Shown here: piece by piece, positions 38,979 to 46,851 of the stretch | Layout: every line of letters begins with the position of its first letter | Position numbering within the stretch: the stretch's first letter is position 1 | Assembly (NCBI GenBank): GCA_023150565.1 | Contig: JAKLKR010000005.1 | Span: 1 to 64,000 of the forward strand | Source of the DNA: Planctomycetota bacterium | GTDB lineage: Bacteria > Planctomycetota > UBA11346 | Direction of reading: 5' to 3' | DNA length: 64,000 nt | Position numbers and translations under genes: made by a program | The notes under the pieces: generated by a model | The model's input: the letters and a program-made list of their open reading frames with translations, nothing else | Database searches by the model: none | Told to the model about the DNA's origin: nothing

Positions 38979-38994
38979 CGTTCCACGTGGAACA
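38979..38994. promoter_or_regulatory. parS site 2, overlapping the parA start codon
   Basis: CGTTCCACGTGGAACA matches site 1 except for the first base. Its last base is the A of the parA ATG. A 16-bp ParB site on the start codon suggests tight autoregulation or use of the gene's own 5' end as a centromere. Confidence 0.88.
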
Positions 38995-39728
38995 TGACCA
39001 CCGTCCTGGCGGTCTCGAATCAGAAGGGCGGCGTCGGCAAGACCACCACGGTGGTCAATGTGGCCGCCTTTGCCGGCCTGGCGGGAAAGCGGGTCCTGGT
39101 GATCGACAACGATCCTCAGGCGAACGCCACCAGCGTCTTTGCGGCTGGTCAGGGCACGGGAACGGTCTATGGCAGCCAGGAACCGGTGGCCACCAGCGAG
39201 GAAGGGGTGTGGATCTGCCCCGCCACCGCCGACCTCATCGATGATGAGCGGCGCCTGTCCAAGCAGGATGCGGGACGCTTCGCCCTGCGGCGTCGGATCG
39301 ATGCTCTGCGGCCATCCTTCGACCTGATCATCATCGATTGCCCGCCCACACTCAATTACCTGCCCATGAATGCCCTGCTGGCGGCAGATCATCTCCTGCT
39401 GCCGGTGCAGACGGAATATTTCGCCCTGGAAGGCCTGACCCAGCTGTTGGCCTTTCTGGAAGACTTGCGGGTCGATTCGGGCGCCCAATGCGACCTGCTG
39501 GGGGTGGTGCTGACCATGTTCGACCAGCGGCACCCCTTGTCGCACCAGGTGGCGGCGGAAATCACCAAGCATCTGGGTCAGCGGGTCTTCACCACCCCGA
39601 TACCCCGTGATGTGGCTCTGGCGGCAGCCCCCAGCCACGGCCAATCCATTGTCCGCTATGATCCCTTGAGCCCTGGGGCTCTGGCTTATGCTGTGGTGAC
39701 CAAGGAGATCCTGCGTGGCCTTAAGTGA
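38994..39728 (+). CDS. parA: Chromosome-partitioning ATPase ParA/Soj
   Basis: A 244-residue deviant Walker A ATPase that positions the replicated origin region with ParB. The signature NQKGGVGKTTTVVNVAAF is at residues 9-26. The second part FDLIIIDCPPTLNYLPMNALLAADHLLLPVQTEYFALEGLTQLL lies near residue 105. LGVVLTMFDQRHPLSHQVAAEI follows. The ATG at 38994 is chosen because the family starts at MxxVLAVxNQKGG; the GTG at 38964 would add ten residues encoded by parS DNA. It overlaps parB by 14 bp. Base composition is slightly less GC-rich than in the neighbouring enzymes. Confidence 0.95.
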   Translation: MTTVLAVSNQKGGVGKTTTVVNVAAFAGLAGKRVLVIDNDPQANATSVFAAGQGTGTVYGSQEPVATSEEGVWICPATADLIDDERRLSKQDAGRFALRRRIDALRPSFDLIIIDCPPTLNYLPMNALLAADHLLLPVQTEYFALEGLTQLLAFLEDLRVDSGAQCDLLGVVLTMFDQRHPLSHQVAAEITKHLGQRVFTTPIPRDVALAAAPSHGQSIVRYDPLSPGALAYAVVTKEILRGLK

Positions 39729-40596
39729 TTCCAGCCTTGGCCGCAGCATGGCGGATGTGCTCTCCAAAACCGTGCGCCGTGAGCCGCCGCGGGGCTACCT
39801 GGAAGTTGACATCGGCCTGGTGGTGCCGTCGAGCAAGAATCCGCGCACCTACTTCGATGATAGTGGATTGAAGGAGCTGGCCGAGTCGATCGCCACCCAC
39901 GGAATTCTTCAGCCAATAGTTGTTTTGCGGCGCGAGGTCGGCTACGAGATCGTTAGTGGCGAGCGCCGCTACCGTGCGGCCAAACTGGCCAACCTGACCA
40001 AGGTGCCGGTGGTGATCCGCGAAGAGGATAATCCCCAGCATGTGGCCGAGCTGCGTTTGGTGGAAAACCTCCAGCGCTCCGACCTCAATCCGATGGAGGT
40101 CGCCCATGGCCTCCAGTCGTTGATCGCGGAACACGGGCTCACGCATGAAGAGGTGGCCGCGCGGGTGAACAAGGACCGCTCGACGGTCACCAACCTGCTG
40201 CGCCTCACCGGCCTGCCGGAGGCCATCCAGACCCTGCTCGTATCCGGGCAGTTGTCGACCGGCCACGCCAAGCTGCTGCTCGGGGTGGCCGACGCCGACT
40301 GGCAGCTGAAGCTCGCCCGCCTGGCGGCGGAGCGCCAGATGTCGGTGCGCGAGGTCGAACGTCTGGCCAAGCTCGGGCCCGCCGGCCTGCAGCCGCCGAC
40401 CCCCACCGCCAAGCCGCCGCACCTGCGTGAGATCGAGGGCAACCTCAAGCTGCTGTTCGGCACCACCGTGAGCGTGCGCGAGCGCGCCAACGGCACCGGC
40501 ACCGTGACCCTGCATTTCCACAGCAAGGATCACTTCAGCCGGGTGATCGCGATCATGGACCGCTTCGTCAAACAGGCGAATCTCAAACAGGACTGA
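39715..40596 (+). CDS. parB: Chromosome-partitioning protein ParB/Spo0J
   Basis: A 293-residue parS-binding CTPase clamp. The N-terminal ParB domain has VPSSKNPRTYFDDSGLKELAESIATHGILQPIVV near residue 40. The CTP/arginine patch GERRYRAAKLANL lies near 85, with ENLQRSDLNPMEVAHG just after. The helix-turn-helix parS reader is GLTHEEVAARVNKDRSTVTNLLRL near 145. The C-terminal dimerisation domain ends FHSKDHFSRVIAIMDRFVKQ. The GTG start lies 14 bp inside parA, so the two are co-translated. Its targets are the two parS sites immediately upstream of parA. Confidence 0.95.
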   Translation: MALSDSSLGRSMADVLSKTVRREPPRGYLEVDIGLVVPSSKNPRTYFDDSGLKELAESIATHGILQPIVVLRREVGYEIVSGERRYRAAKLANLTKVPVVIREEDNPQHVAELRLVENLQRSDLNPMEVAHGLQSLIAEHGLTHEEVAARVNKDRSTVTNLLRLTGLPEAIQTLLVSGQLSTGHAKLLLGVADADWQLKLARLAAERQMSVREVERLAKLGPAGLQPPTPTAKPPHLREIEGNLKLLFGTTVSVRERANGTGTVTLHFHSKDHFSRVIAIMDRFVKQANLKQD

Positions 40597-40627
40597 CGCG
40601 CAACTACGGGAAAAAGAGAAGGGTGGT

Positions 40628-40648
40628 TTCACCGCGGCGACACGGCGA
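40628..40648. repeat. Repeat A-prime arm upstream of the Uma2 gene
   Basis: Twenty-one bases here are the exact reverse complement of 54893-54913 in the repeat element at 54804. It lies between parB and the Uma2 gene, about 60 bp before the Uma2 start. The ORF track's longer start at 40623 merely translates this repeat. Confidence 0.65.
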
Positions 40649-40706
40649 TGTCGGTGGCCGATTCCCCGGCGGCGGAAGGTGGGCAGACTGCCGGCGAGGT
40701 GCAGCC

Positions 40707-41237
40707 ATGACGACCACTGCGCATCGTTCCACCCTGGCCGACCTGGAGCAGCATCCCGGTCGCTGCGAACTCATCGAAGGGGAGATCATCGCGATGGCAC
40801 CGACCGGCCTTGAGCATGGACGTTCCTCCCGCCAGCTCGTGGTGGCGCTGGCGCAGTGGGCGGTGGGTCATCCCTTCGAAGTGCTGGTGGGTGATACCGG
40901 CTTCATCTGGTCGGAGGACACCGTGCGCGCGCCGGATGTGGCGGTGATCACGGCAGACCAGGCAGCTGCCGCGCCGGTGCGGGGGTTCTTGCCGTTCCTG
41001 CCGCTGGTGGCGGTGGAAGTGGTGTCCCCCAGCGACGCCTGGAGCGATGTGCAGGAAAAGGCCGCCGGCTGGCTGGAGCACGGCACGGCGATGGTCTGGC
41101 TGGTGGACCCCCGGCGGCGGCGGGTCGAGGTGTGGAGTGCGAATGGCCAGGTGCAGCGGCTGGACACCAGCGGCACCATCGAGGGCGGCACCATCCTGCC
41201 AGGCTTCCGCGTCGCAGTGGCGGCGCTTTTCGGCTAA
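40707..41237 (+). CDS. Uma2-family (DUF820) PD-(D/E)XK nuclease-like protein
   Basis: A 176-residue protein of the Uma2 family. CELIEGEIIAMAPTGLEHGRSS near residue 20 is the usual N-terminal segment. The nuclease core is seen as VRAPDVAVIT (Asp near 75) and LVAVEVVSPSDAWSDVQEKAAGWLEHGTAMVWLVDP (Glu and Lys near 105-122). The C-terminus has TIEGGTILPGFRVAVAALF. The family is abundant in cyanobacteria and PVC bacteria; its targets are unknown. The ATG is preceded by GAGGTG. It follows parB after 110 bp containing a repeat arm. Functional linkage with partitioning is not implied. Confidence 0.85.
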   Translation: MTTTAHRSTLADLEQHPGRCELIEGEIIAMAPTGLEHGRSSRQLVVALAQWAVGHPFEVLVGDTGFIWSEDTVRAPDVAVITADQAAAAPVRGFLPFLPLVAVEVVSPSDAWSDVQEKAAGWLEHGTAMVWLVDPRRRRVEVWSANGQVQRLDTSGTIEGGTILPGFRVAVAALFG

Positions 41238-41287
41238 AACCGCGCGGCGCCGGTGGGTCGCGGTTGATCACGTTCCGCGCGCGGACC

Positions 41288-42316
41288 CTACTCGCCGACC
41301 ACGAACACCGGCACCACCCAGGCCTTGGCGTGGGCGGCGGCGGCGAGCAGGCGGGTGCGGGCGGCGATGTCCTGGCGGCGGTTGGTGGCGCGCTCGACCT
41401 GCACCCCCACCGCGCGCAGGGCCGGTTTGGCGCCTGCCCCATAGTGGGCGGCCAGCAGGGCGGACAGGGCGGCATCGTCCAGCACCTGGCCGGCGTGGCT
41501 CAGGCGGGCGTCATCGGCCAGGGCCAGGGTGAGCGGCAGTTCGCAGCGGCGGACCACCAGGCGGATACGGGTGCCAGGGGGCGGGCAGATCGAACTATTG
41601 GTCTCGAAGCGGGTGTCGTTGACCGCGCCTGGGAAGGGGCTGGCGAACAGCGCATCGGGTTCGTCGAAGTTCACCGCCACCGACTTGGTGCTGTCGAGCA
41701 TGAACTGCTGGCGGGCGGCGGGCTGGCCGTCCGGGCCGCTGCCGTGCAGGGCCAGGAAGCGGCTGCCGGTCCACACGTAGGGCAGGGCGGGATAGGGGGT
41801 GTCGGTGACGCGGTCGCGCACCAGGGCCGAGGCCGGAACCCCCAGCCAGCCCTGGTCGCCGCGCCACTGCACCTCGAGCGCGACCGCGATCCCGCGCGCC
41901 GGTTGGCCGGTGCCCTCCTCGGCGGGCTGGCCGTCGACGGTCAGGCCGAGGCTTTCGATGCAGGCGGCCTTGACCAGCTGGCCGATGGTGGTGTCGAGCC
42001 GGATGAGGGTCTCGTGGATCTTGCCGTCCTTGAGGCAGGCTAGCACCTCGAGCCCGTCCACCGGGCCCTGGTCGATGTTCATCACCCCTTCGAGGGCGAC
42101 GTGGCGGCCGCGTACCCGGCGGATGCCGGGCGCCAGCTCGTCGCCTGCCGCCTCTTCGACCGCCTGCGGGCGTACCCGCGCCACGGTCGGCAGGGCGGAA
42201 AGCGGGTCGGCGCTGGCGCTGGGCAGGGGCTTGGGGGCGGCCGGGGCCTGGTGCTCGGCCGCGGGGCAGGCCGCGGCGCAGGCCAGCAGCAGGGGCAGGG
42301 CGGCGGCGATCCTCAT
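41288..42316 (-). CDS. Exported YdjY-domain protein
   Basis: A 342-residue protein with a signal peptide (MRIAAALPLLLACAAACPAAEHQ). The Cys in ACAAAC could alternatively be a lipidation site. The core from about residue 55 (GIRRVRGRHVALEGVMNIDQGPVDGLEVLACLKDGKIHETLI, in part) matches the YdjY domain. FDEPDALFASPFPGAVNDTRFETNSSICPPPGTRIRLVVRR near residue 230 is the second characteristic segment. YdjY proteins are common in Planctomycetota and their function is unknown. The start overlaps the stop of the DUF1611 gene (ATGA), so the two are translated together. The C-terminal about 90 residues look like a further mixed domain. Confidence 0.75.
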   Translation of the reverse strand: MRIAAALPLLLACAAACPAAEHQAPAAPKPLPSASADPLSALPTVARVRPQAVEEAAGDELAPGIRRVRGRHVALEGVMNIDQGPVDGLEVLACLKDGKIHETLIRLDTTIGQLVKAACIESLGLTVDGQPAEEGTGQPARGIAVALEVQWRGDQGWLGVPASALVRDRVTDTPYPALPYVWTGSRFLALHGSGPDGQPAARQQFMLDSTKSVAVNFDEPDALFASPFPGAVNDTRFETNSSICPPPGTRIRLVVRRCELPLTLALADDARLSHAGQVLDDAALSALLAAHYGAGAKPALRAVGVQVERATNRRQDIAARTRLLAAAAHAKAWVVPVFVVGE

Positions 42317-43431
42317 CGGCGGCTCCGGGCGGCGAGGGCCTTGGCGGGCTTGGCAGCGGGGCTGGCGCAGGCCGCCAGCAGGGCCTCGGCCAGGATGCGG
42401 CAGGCGGCCTCGCCGCCGCGCACCGGATCGGCGCAGGGCAGGCCGGTGGCCTTGGCGGCGGCCTTGACCGCATCGGCGGCGGCGCGCTCGTCGAGCTCGC
42501 AGGTGTTGAGCGACACCGCCACCACCCGCCCGGGATGCAGGGGGGCGAGCAGGCGTTCGTACATGGTGATGTAGTCGCCCAGGGGCGGCACCGGCACATC
42601 GGTGTGGCGCAGGGTGCGGCGCGAGGGGTTGTGGCACAGCACCATGGCGTCCGGGCAGGCGCCGTGCAGCAGGCTGAGGGCGGTGCCGCCGGAATAGGGC
42701 GACAGGATCGAGTTCTGGCCCTCGACCACCAGCAGGCCGGCGCCCAGGCGGTCCTCCTCCAGCACCAGGCGCTCGGTCCAGCCGGCGGCGAAGTCGGCGG
42801 GCACGCGGTCGATGGCGATGCCGCGGCCGGTGACCAGGATGCCGTCCTGGCTGGTGCTGACGAAGCGGGTGCGAGGCGCGCCCTTCATGCCCTGCAGGTG
42901 GCGCACCAGCGCCAGGGCGGTGGTGGTCTTGCCGATGTTGGCGTCGGTGCCCACCGTCATCACCCGCCGCGCGCGCGTGCCGCGCGCCTTGCCGGTGGCG
43001 GTGACGCGGTCGTATTCCGGCGGCTTGCGCAGGTTGACCAGCTCGACCGCGTGGCGGGCGGCGAGCGCCACCAGGTTGGGGTCGTTGCCCACGCTCTCGT
43101 GCAGGCCCGAGATCACCCCCACGCGGTTGCGGATCGCCTCGTAGACCGGCGGGCGCAGGTCGTCGGGCAGGAAGCCGCCGGGGGTGGCGACGCCGATCAC
43201 CAGCCACTCGATGCCGAGGGCGATGGCCTCGGCCATGGTCGCCACCACCGGGATGGGGTGGTCGAGGTCCTCGCCGGCCGAGGCGCACCCGGCCAGGGTG
43301 CTGTCGATCACGCACACCACGTCCTCGGGCCGGAAGCGCAGCAGCGCCATCGCGGTCTTGTTGCGGTAGATGTCCTGCGAGCCCTCGATGAGCACGCCCA
43401 GGCGCTTGAACACACGGGTGGGAACCGGCAT
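42313..43431 (-). CDS. DUF1611/DgcN-type P-loop protein
   Basis: A 372-residue protein of the DUF1611 family. The N-terminal domain (RLGVLIEGSQDIYRNKTAMALLRFRPEDVVCVID) and central IGVATPGGFLPDDLRPPVYEAI are typical. The C-terminal domain has a P-loop variant, GTDANIGKTTTALALVRHL near residue 160, and VEGQNSILSPYSGGTALSLLHGACPDAMVLCHNP near 235. Some members (DgcN) have been linked to D-glutamate metabolism together with an epimerase (DgcA), which is not next to it here. A leaderless promoter candidate (TTCCCA, 16 bp, GATAGT) ends 6 nt before the ATG. It is coupled to the YdjY-domain gene downstream. Confidence 0.85.
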   Translation of the reverse strand: MPVPTRVFKRLGVLIEGSQDIYRNKTAMALLRFRPEDVVCVIDSTLAGCASAGEDLDHPIPVVATMAEAIALGIEWLVIGVATPGGFLPDDLRPPVYEAIRNRVGVISGLHESVGNDPNLVALAARHAVELVNLRKPPEYDRVTATGKARGTRARRVMTVGTDANIGKTTTALALVRHLQGMKGAPRTRFVSTSQDGILVTGRGIAIDRVPADFAAGWTERLVLEEDRLGAGLLVVEGQNSILSPYSGGTALSLLHGACPDAMVLCHNPSRRTLRHTDVPVPPLGDYITMYERLLAPLHPGRVVAVSLNTCELDERAAADAVKAAAKATGLPCADPVRGGEAACRILAEALLAACASPAAKPAKALAARSRR

Positions 43432-43437
43432 GGCCGC

Positions 43438-43465
43438 ACTATCACGGCCGCGTGCGGGGTGGGAA
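43438..43465 (-). promoter_or_regulatory. Putative leaderless promoter of the DUF1611 gene
   Basis: On the minus strand TTCCCA (43460-43465), 16 bp, GATAGT (43438-43443), then 6 nt to the ATG at 43431. A GCGGCATG/CATGCCGC hairpin between this block and the pcm stop could terminate the upstream transcript. Confidence 0.45.
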
Positions 43466-43501
43466 GGGCCGCGGCATGCTCATGCCGCCGCCAGGCCATG
43501 C

Positions 43502-44158
43502 CTATTCCGCCACCACTCCCGGCAGGGCGGGCACGAACAGCACGTCGTCGAGGGCTTCGGGAGCGCTGCCGGCGCGCCAGCGCACCAGGTGCTGGCGGCC
43601 GTCGGCCTCGGCCACCGGCGCCACCAGGATGCCGCCGGGGGCGAGGCGGGCGGCCAGTTGCGCGGGCAGGCCGGGGCAGGCGCAGGCGACGTGGATGGCG
43701 TCGAAGCGGCCGCTGGCCAGGGCCAGGGCGTCGCCATGCACCAGCTCGACGCCGGGCGCCAGGCCGGCCAGCAGGGGGCGCGCCGCCGCCGCCAGCGCCC
43801 CCTGGCGCTCCACCGCCAGCACCTGTCCGTCCGGGGCGGACAGGCGCCAGAGCAGGGCGGCGGCGTAGCCCGAGCCGGCGCCCACATCCAGCACGCGCAT
43901 CCCCGGGCGCAGGGCGAGCAGCGCGAGCATGCGCGCCACCAGGCGCGGCTGCGAGATGGTCTGGCCGCAGCCGATCGCCAGGGGGGCGTCGTCGTAGGCG
44001 GAACCGCGGCCCTCGGCCGGCACGAACAGGTGGCGCGGCAGCGCCGCCATCGCCGCCAGCACGCGCTGATCGCCGCAGTCCGCCAGCTGGTCGCGCACCA
44101 TGCGCGCCCGCCGGCGGCGGTCGGCGGGCAGGTCGCTCAGGGCCGCAGGTTGGTCCAT
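43502..44158 (-). CDS. pcm: Protein-L-isoaspartate O-methyltransferase
   Basis: A 218-residue enzyme that methylates isoaspartyl residues in damaged proteins to start their repair. The family N-terminal pattern is DQLADCGDQRVLAAMAALPRHLFVPA. YDDAPLAIGCGQTISQPRLVARMLALL near residue 60 is the substrate-binding signature. The SAM site RVLDVGAGSGYAAALLWRL is near 90, and RFDAIHVACACPGLPAQLAARLAPGGILVAPV follows. Length is normal. It starts 22 bp inside the 3' end of sppA on the same strand, so both belong to one operon. Confidence 0.92.
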   Translation of the reverse strand: MDQPAALSDLPADRRRRARMVRDQLADCGDQRVLAAMAALPRHLFVPAEGRGSAYDDAPLAIGCGQTISQPRLVARMLALLALRPGMRVLDVGAGSGYAAALLWRLSAPDGQVLAVERQGALAAAARPLLAGLAPGVELVHGDALALASGRFDAIHVACACPGLPAQLAARLAPGGILVAPVAEADGRQHLVRWRAGSAPEALDDVLFVPALPGVVAE

Positions 44159-45843
44159 GCCATCATCGTCGGCGCGCGCCGCCGGGCGGCGTCGGCCCAC
44201 AGGCGCAGGCGCGCCGGCAGCACCCCGGCGGCGGTGCGCGCCAGCCCCAGGCGGGCGAGCAGGCCGCGGTGGCGCGGCAGGCGTTCGAGCGGCAGCTGTT
44301 CGGCCACCCCGGCGCGTGCGCGGGCGTGCGCCACCGCCACCGCCAGGGTGCCGAAGCCGTCGGCGAGGCCGTTGGCCACCGCCTCCTCGCCGGTCCACAC
44401 CCGTCCGCCCGCCAGGGCGGCGACCTGCTCGATGGGCAGGTTGCGGCCGCGGGCCACGATCTGGTGGAAGCGGTGGTCGGTGGCGGCGATCACCGCCTCG
44501 AGCGCGCGCCGGCGCTCGTCGTCGAAGGGGCTGGCGAGGTCGTCGAGCCCGGCGCGCGGCCCGGTGCCGACCGCGTGGTGGCCGATGCCGAGCAGGCCGA
44601 GCGCCCCGCTGGCGTCGGGCATCATCGCGAACACCCCGATCGAGCCGGTGATGGTGGTGCGGTGCACCAGCACCTCGTTGGCGGCGCAGCCGATGTAGTA
44701 GCCGCCGCTGGCGGCGACCGAGTCGAACAGCGCCACCACCGGCTTGTCCTTGGCGATGCAGCGGCGGATGGCGTGGTGGATGCGGTCGGAGGCCCCGGCG
44801 GAGCCGCCCGGCGAGTTGATGCGCACCACCACCGCCACCACCCGCTCGTCCTCGGCGAGGTCGGCGAACGCCTCGCTGGTGTCCTCGCCGGCGATGGTCT
44901 CGCCCGGCACCGAGTCGCCGCCCTCGACGATCTCGCCTTCCAGCTCGACCACCGCCACCACCCGCGGGTGGCGCGGGCGGTCCTCGCCGTCGACCAGCAG
45001 GCGCCAGAACGAGAGCAGGCCGGCGAGCGAGCCGAGGTCGTTGCGCGTGCCGGCATCCTGCTGCCAGCGCACCGGCTCGGGCAGCGCCGCCAGCCAGTCG
45101 CCGGTCTCGGCGGCGCGGTCGGCGAGGCGCAGCGCCACCGCGCGCTCGGCGGTCTGCGGAGCCTCGGCGCGCGCCGCCGCCAGCGAGGCCGACGGGCAGG
45201 GGGGGCGGCCGGCGAGGCGCAGCAGGCTGGCGTCGAGGCCGTCGACCAGGCGGCGCAGGTCGGCCTTGGCCGCCGGGCTGGGGGCGTTGCGGGTGAAGGC
45301 CTCGTGCGCGGTCTTGTGCTCGCCGCTGGCCACCGCGTGGACCTTGACCCCGATGCGCGCCAGGGCGTCGCCCAGGTACCACGAGTCGAGGTACAGGCCC
45401 ATGGCCATCAGCACCCCGGCCTCCGACATCACCACCTCGTCGCAGGCCGCGGTCAGCACCAGGGCGCGGTCGTCGAGGCCGTCGACCAGCGCCACCACCC
45501 TGCGCGCCGGACGGGGGTCGGCCTGGCGTTCGGCGCGCAGCACCTCGGCCAGCTCCTCGGCCGCCGCCAGGGTGGGCGCGAAGCCGCCGCTGAGGTCGAG
45601 CACCAGGGTGTTCTCGGGCGCGCGCAGGGCCTGGCGCAGGGCCACGGTGGCGTCGTGCAGCGAGGTGTCGCCGTCGGCGAACATGCCCGGCGCCGGCTGC
45701 AGCGGCAGGCTGCCGGCGAGCGGCACCACCAGGGTGCCGCCGGCGGCGGGTCCGGCCTCGGCCCTGGCCTTGCCCTCGGCGGCGGTGGTGACGGCGGCCG
45801 GCAGCAGCAGCGCCGACAGCAGGAGCAGGCGGGGGGCGTTCAT
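44137..45843 (-). CDS. sppA: Signal peptide peptidase SppA (long form)
   Basis: A 568-residue serine/lysine protease of the long SppA type, with two tandem protease-fold halves, that degrades cleaved signal peptides in the membrane. A signal-anchor occupies residues 1-22 (PRLLLLSALLLPAAVTTA). The N-terminal half supplies the lysine (ASGEHKTAHEAFTR near residue 180). The C-terminal half supplies the nucleophile (ALFDSVAASGGYYIGCAANEV near 385), preceded by VVVRINSPGGSAGASDRIHHAI. ITGSIGVFAMMPD is also conserved. The start is set at MNAPRLLLL; the longer ORF is antisense to the lipoprotein gene. It heads the sppA-pcm operon and is divergent from the PEGA-type lipoprotein. Confidence 0.9.
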   Translation of the reverse strand: MNAPRLLLLSALLLPAAVTTAAEGKARAEAGPAAGGTLVVPLAGSLPLQPAPGMFADGDTSLHDATVALRQALRAPENTLVLDLSGGFAPTLAAAEELAEVLRAERQADPRPARRVVALVDGLDDRALVLTAACDEVVMSEAGVLMAMGLYLDSWYLGDALARIGVKVHAVASGEHKTAHEAFTRNAPSPAAKADLRRLVDGLDASLLRLAGRPPCPSASLAAARAEAPQTAERAVALRLADRAAETGDWLAALPEPVRWQQDAGTRNDLGSLAGLLSFWRLLVDGEDRPRHPRVVAVVELEGEIVEGGDSVPGETIAGEDTSEAFADLAEDERVVAVVVRINSPGGSAGASDRIHHAIRRCIAKDKPVVALFDSVAASGGYYIGCAANEVLVHRTTITGSIGVFAMMPDASGALGLLGIGHHAVGTGPRAGLDDLASPFDDERRRALEAVIAATDHRFHQIVARGRNLPIEQVAALAGGRVWTGEEAVANGLADGFGTLAVAVAHARARAGVAEQLPLERLPRHRGLLARLGLARTAAGVLPARLRLWADAARRRAPTMMAWTNLRP

Positions 45844-45932
45844 GGGCGGGCGGCAGTAGAAGCGGCTGGCGGGCGGGCGCCATCGCGCGCCTGCCGCGCG
45901 CCGCTGCCGCGGCGCGATGCGCGGGCGGCGGC

Positions 45933-45959
45933 TTGCACCCCGCCCCCAGCGGCTCAACT
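45933..45959 (+). promoter_or_regulatory. Putative leaderless promoter of the PEGA-type lipoprotein gene
   Basis: TTGCAC (45933-45938), 15 bp, TCAACT (45954-45959), then 7 nt to the ATG at 45967. The -35-like box and spacing fit the window's pattern; the -10-like hexamer is weak. Confidence 0.4.
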
Positions 45960-45966
45960 GCGGTCC

Positions 45967-46851
45967 ATGCGCCAGATCCTTCTGCTTGCGGCCGGGCTCG
46001 TGCTCGCCGGCCTCGCCACCGCCTGCTCCACCCGTCCGGGGGTGGCCTGGCCGCCCGCAGGCAAGGTCAAGGGCACCCCGGTGCTGTTCGCCCCGGTCGA
46101 CATGGGGCCGCTCGCCACCATCCATCCCACCGGCTCCGACACCTGGTGCGAGGACCTGGCGGTGCGCCTGAGCATGTTCTGCCGCAGCGCCGACGGCTTC
46201 GCCGGGCGCGCCCTGCCCGGCTCCGCCGATCCCGCCTGGAACGCCGGCCTGCCGCCCGCGACCAAGGGCGCCGAGGTGGTGGTGCTGACCCGGGTGACCG
46301 CGCTCGAGGACACCTCCAGCCCCTCCGCCGGCCGCCGCTACACGGTGTCGATCGAGATGCGTGCGCTCGACCCCCAGGGCCGCGAGGTGTGGCGGCGGGT
46401 GATGCGCGGCGACGCCGAGGGCGTCGACCTGGCCAAGCCGCCCGGCCCCGCCGGACGGCTGGAATGCCGTGCCGGCTGGGCCGCGGCCACCAACGCCTGC
46501 AGCGGCCTGACCGAATGGCTGAACGTGCGCGCGACCATGGGCCCGGCGGCGATGGCTGCGACTGCTCCGGCGGCGCCGGTCGCCCCCGCCGCCCCGCCGC
46601 TGCCGGCGGGCGAGGTCGAACTGGCGCTCGACAGCGTGCCGGCCAACGCCGACGTGCTGGTCGACGGCCAGCTGCGCGGCACCACCCCCTGCACCCTGCG
46701 CCTGTCCGCCACCGCGGCGGTGACCGTGCGCCTGGAGCGCGCCGGCAGCCAGCCGTGGGAACGCCGCCTGACCCCGGCCGCGGGCATGCGCCTGGCCCCC
46801 GCCCTCGCCCCGCTGGCGGCCGGGCCGGCCACGGCGGCGCCGGCGCCGTGA
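45967..46851 (+). CDS. Predicted lipoprotein with a C-terminal PEGA-like domain
   Basis: A 294-residue protein. A signal peptide ends in the lipobox LATAC (MRQILLLAAGLVLAGLATACS). The first domain (VLFAPVDMGPLATIHPTGSDTWCEDLAVRLSMFCRSADGF, in part) resembles penicillin-binding-protein-activator or TolB-like lipoprotein domains but is not firmly assigned. A Pro/Ala linker precedes the C-terminal PEGA-like domain, VELALDSVPANADVLVDGQLRGTTPCTLRLSA near residue 220, a fold often found on surface proteins. The stop overlaps the GTG of bshA (GTGA), an odd partnership. Possibly the two simply share a transcript. Confidence 0.65.
   Translation: MRQILLLAAGLVLAGLATACSTRPGVAWPPAGKVKGTPVLFAPVDMGPLATIHPTGSDTWCEDLAVRLSMFCRSADGFAGRALPGSADPAWNAGLPPATKGAEVVVLTRVTALEDTSSPSAGRRYTVSIEMRALDPQGREVWRRVMRGDAEGVDLAKPPGPAGRLECRAGWAAATNACSGLTEWLNVRATMGPAAMAATAPAAPVAPAAPPLPAGEVELALDSVPANADVLVDGQLRGTTPCTLRLSATAAVTVRLERAGSQPWERRLTPAAGMRLAPALAPLAAGPATAAPAP

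Noticed and set aside
38964-38993. GTG start for parA at 38964
   Set aside because: The added residues are encoded by the parS region and do not match the ParA N-terminus.
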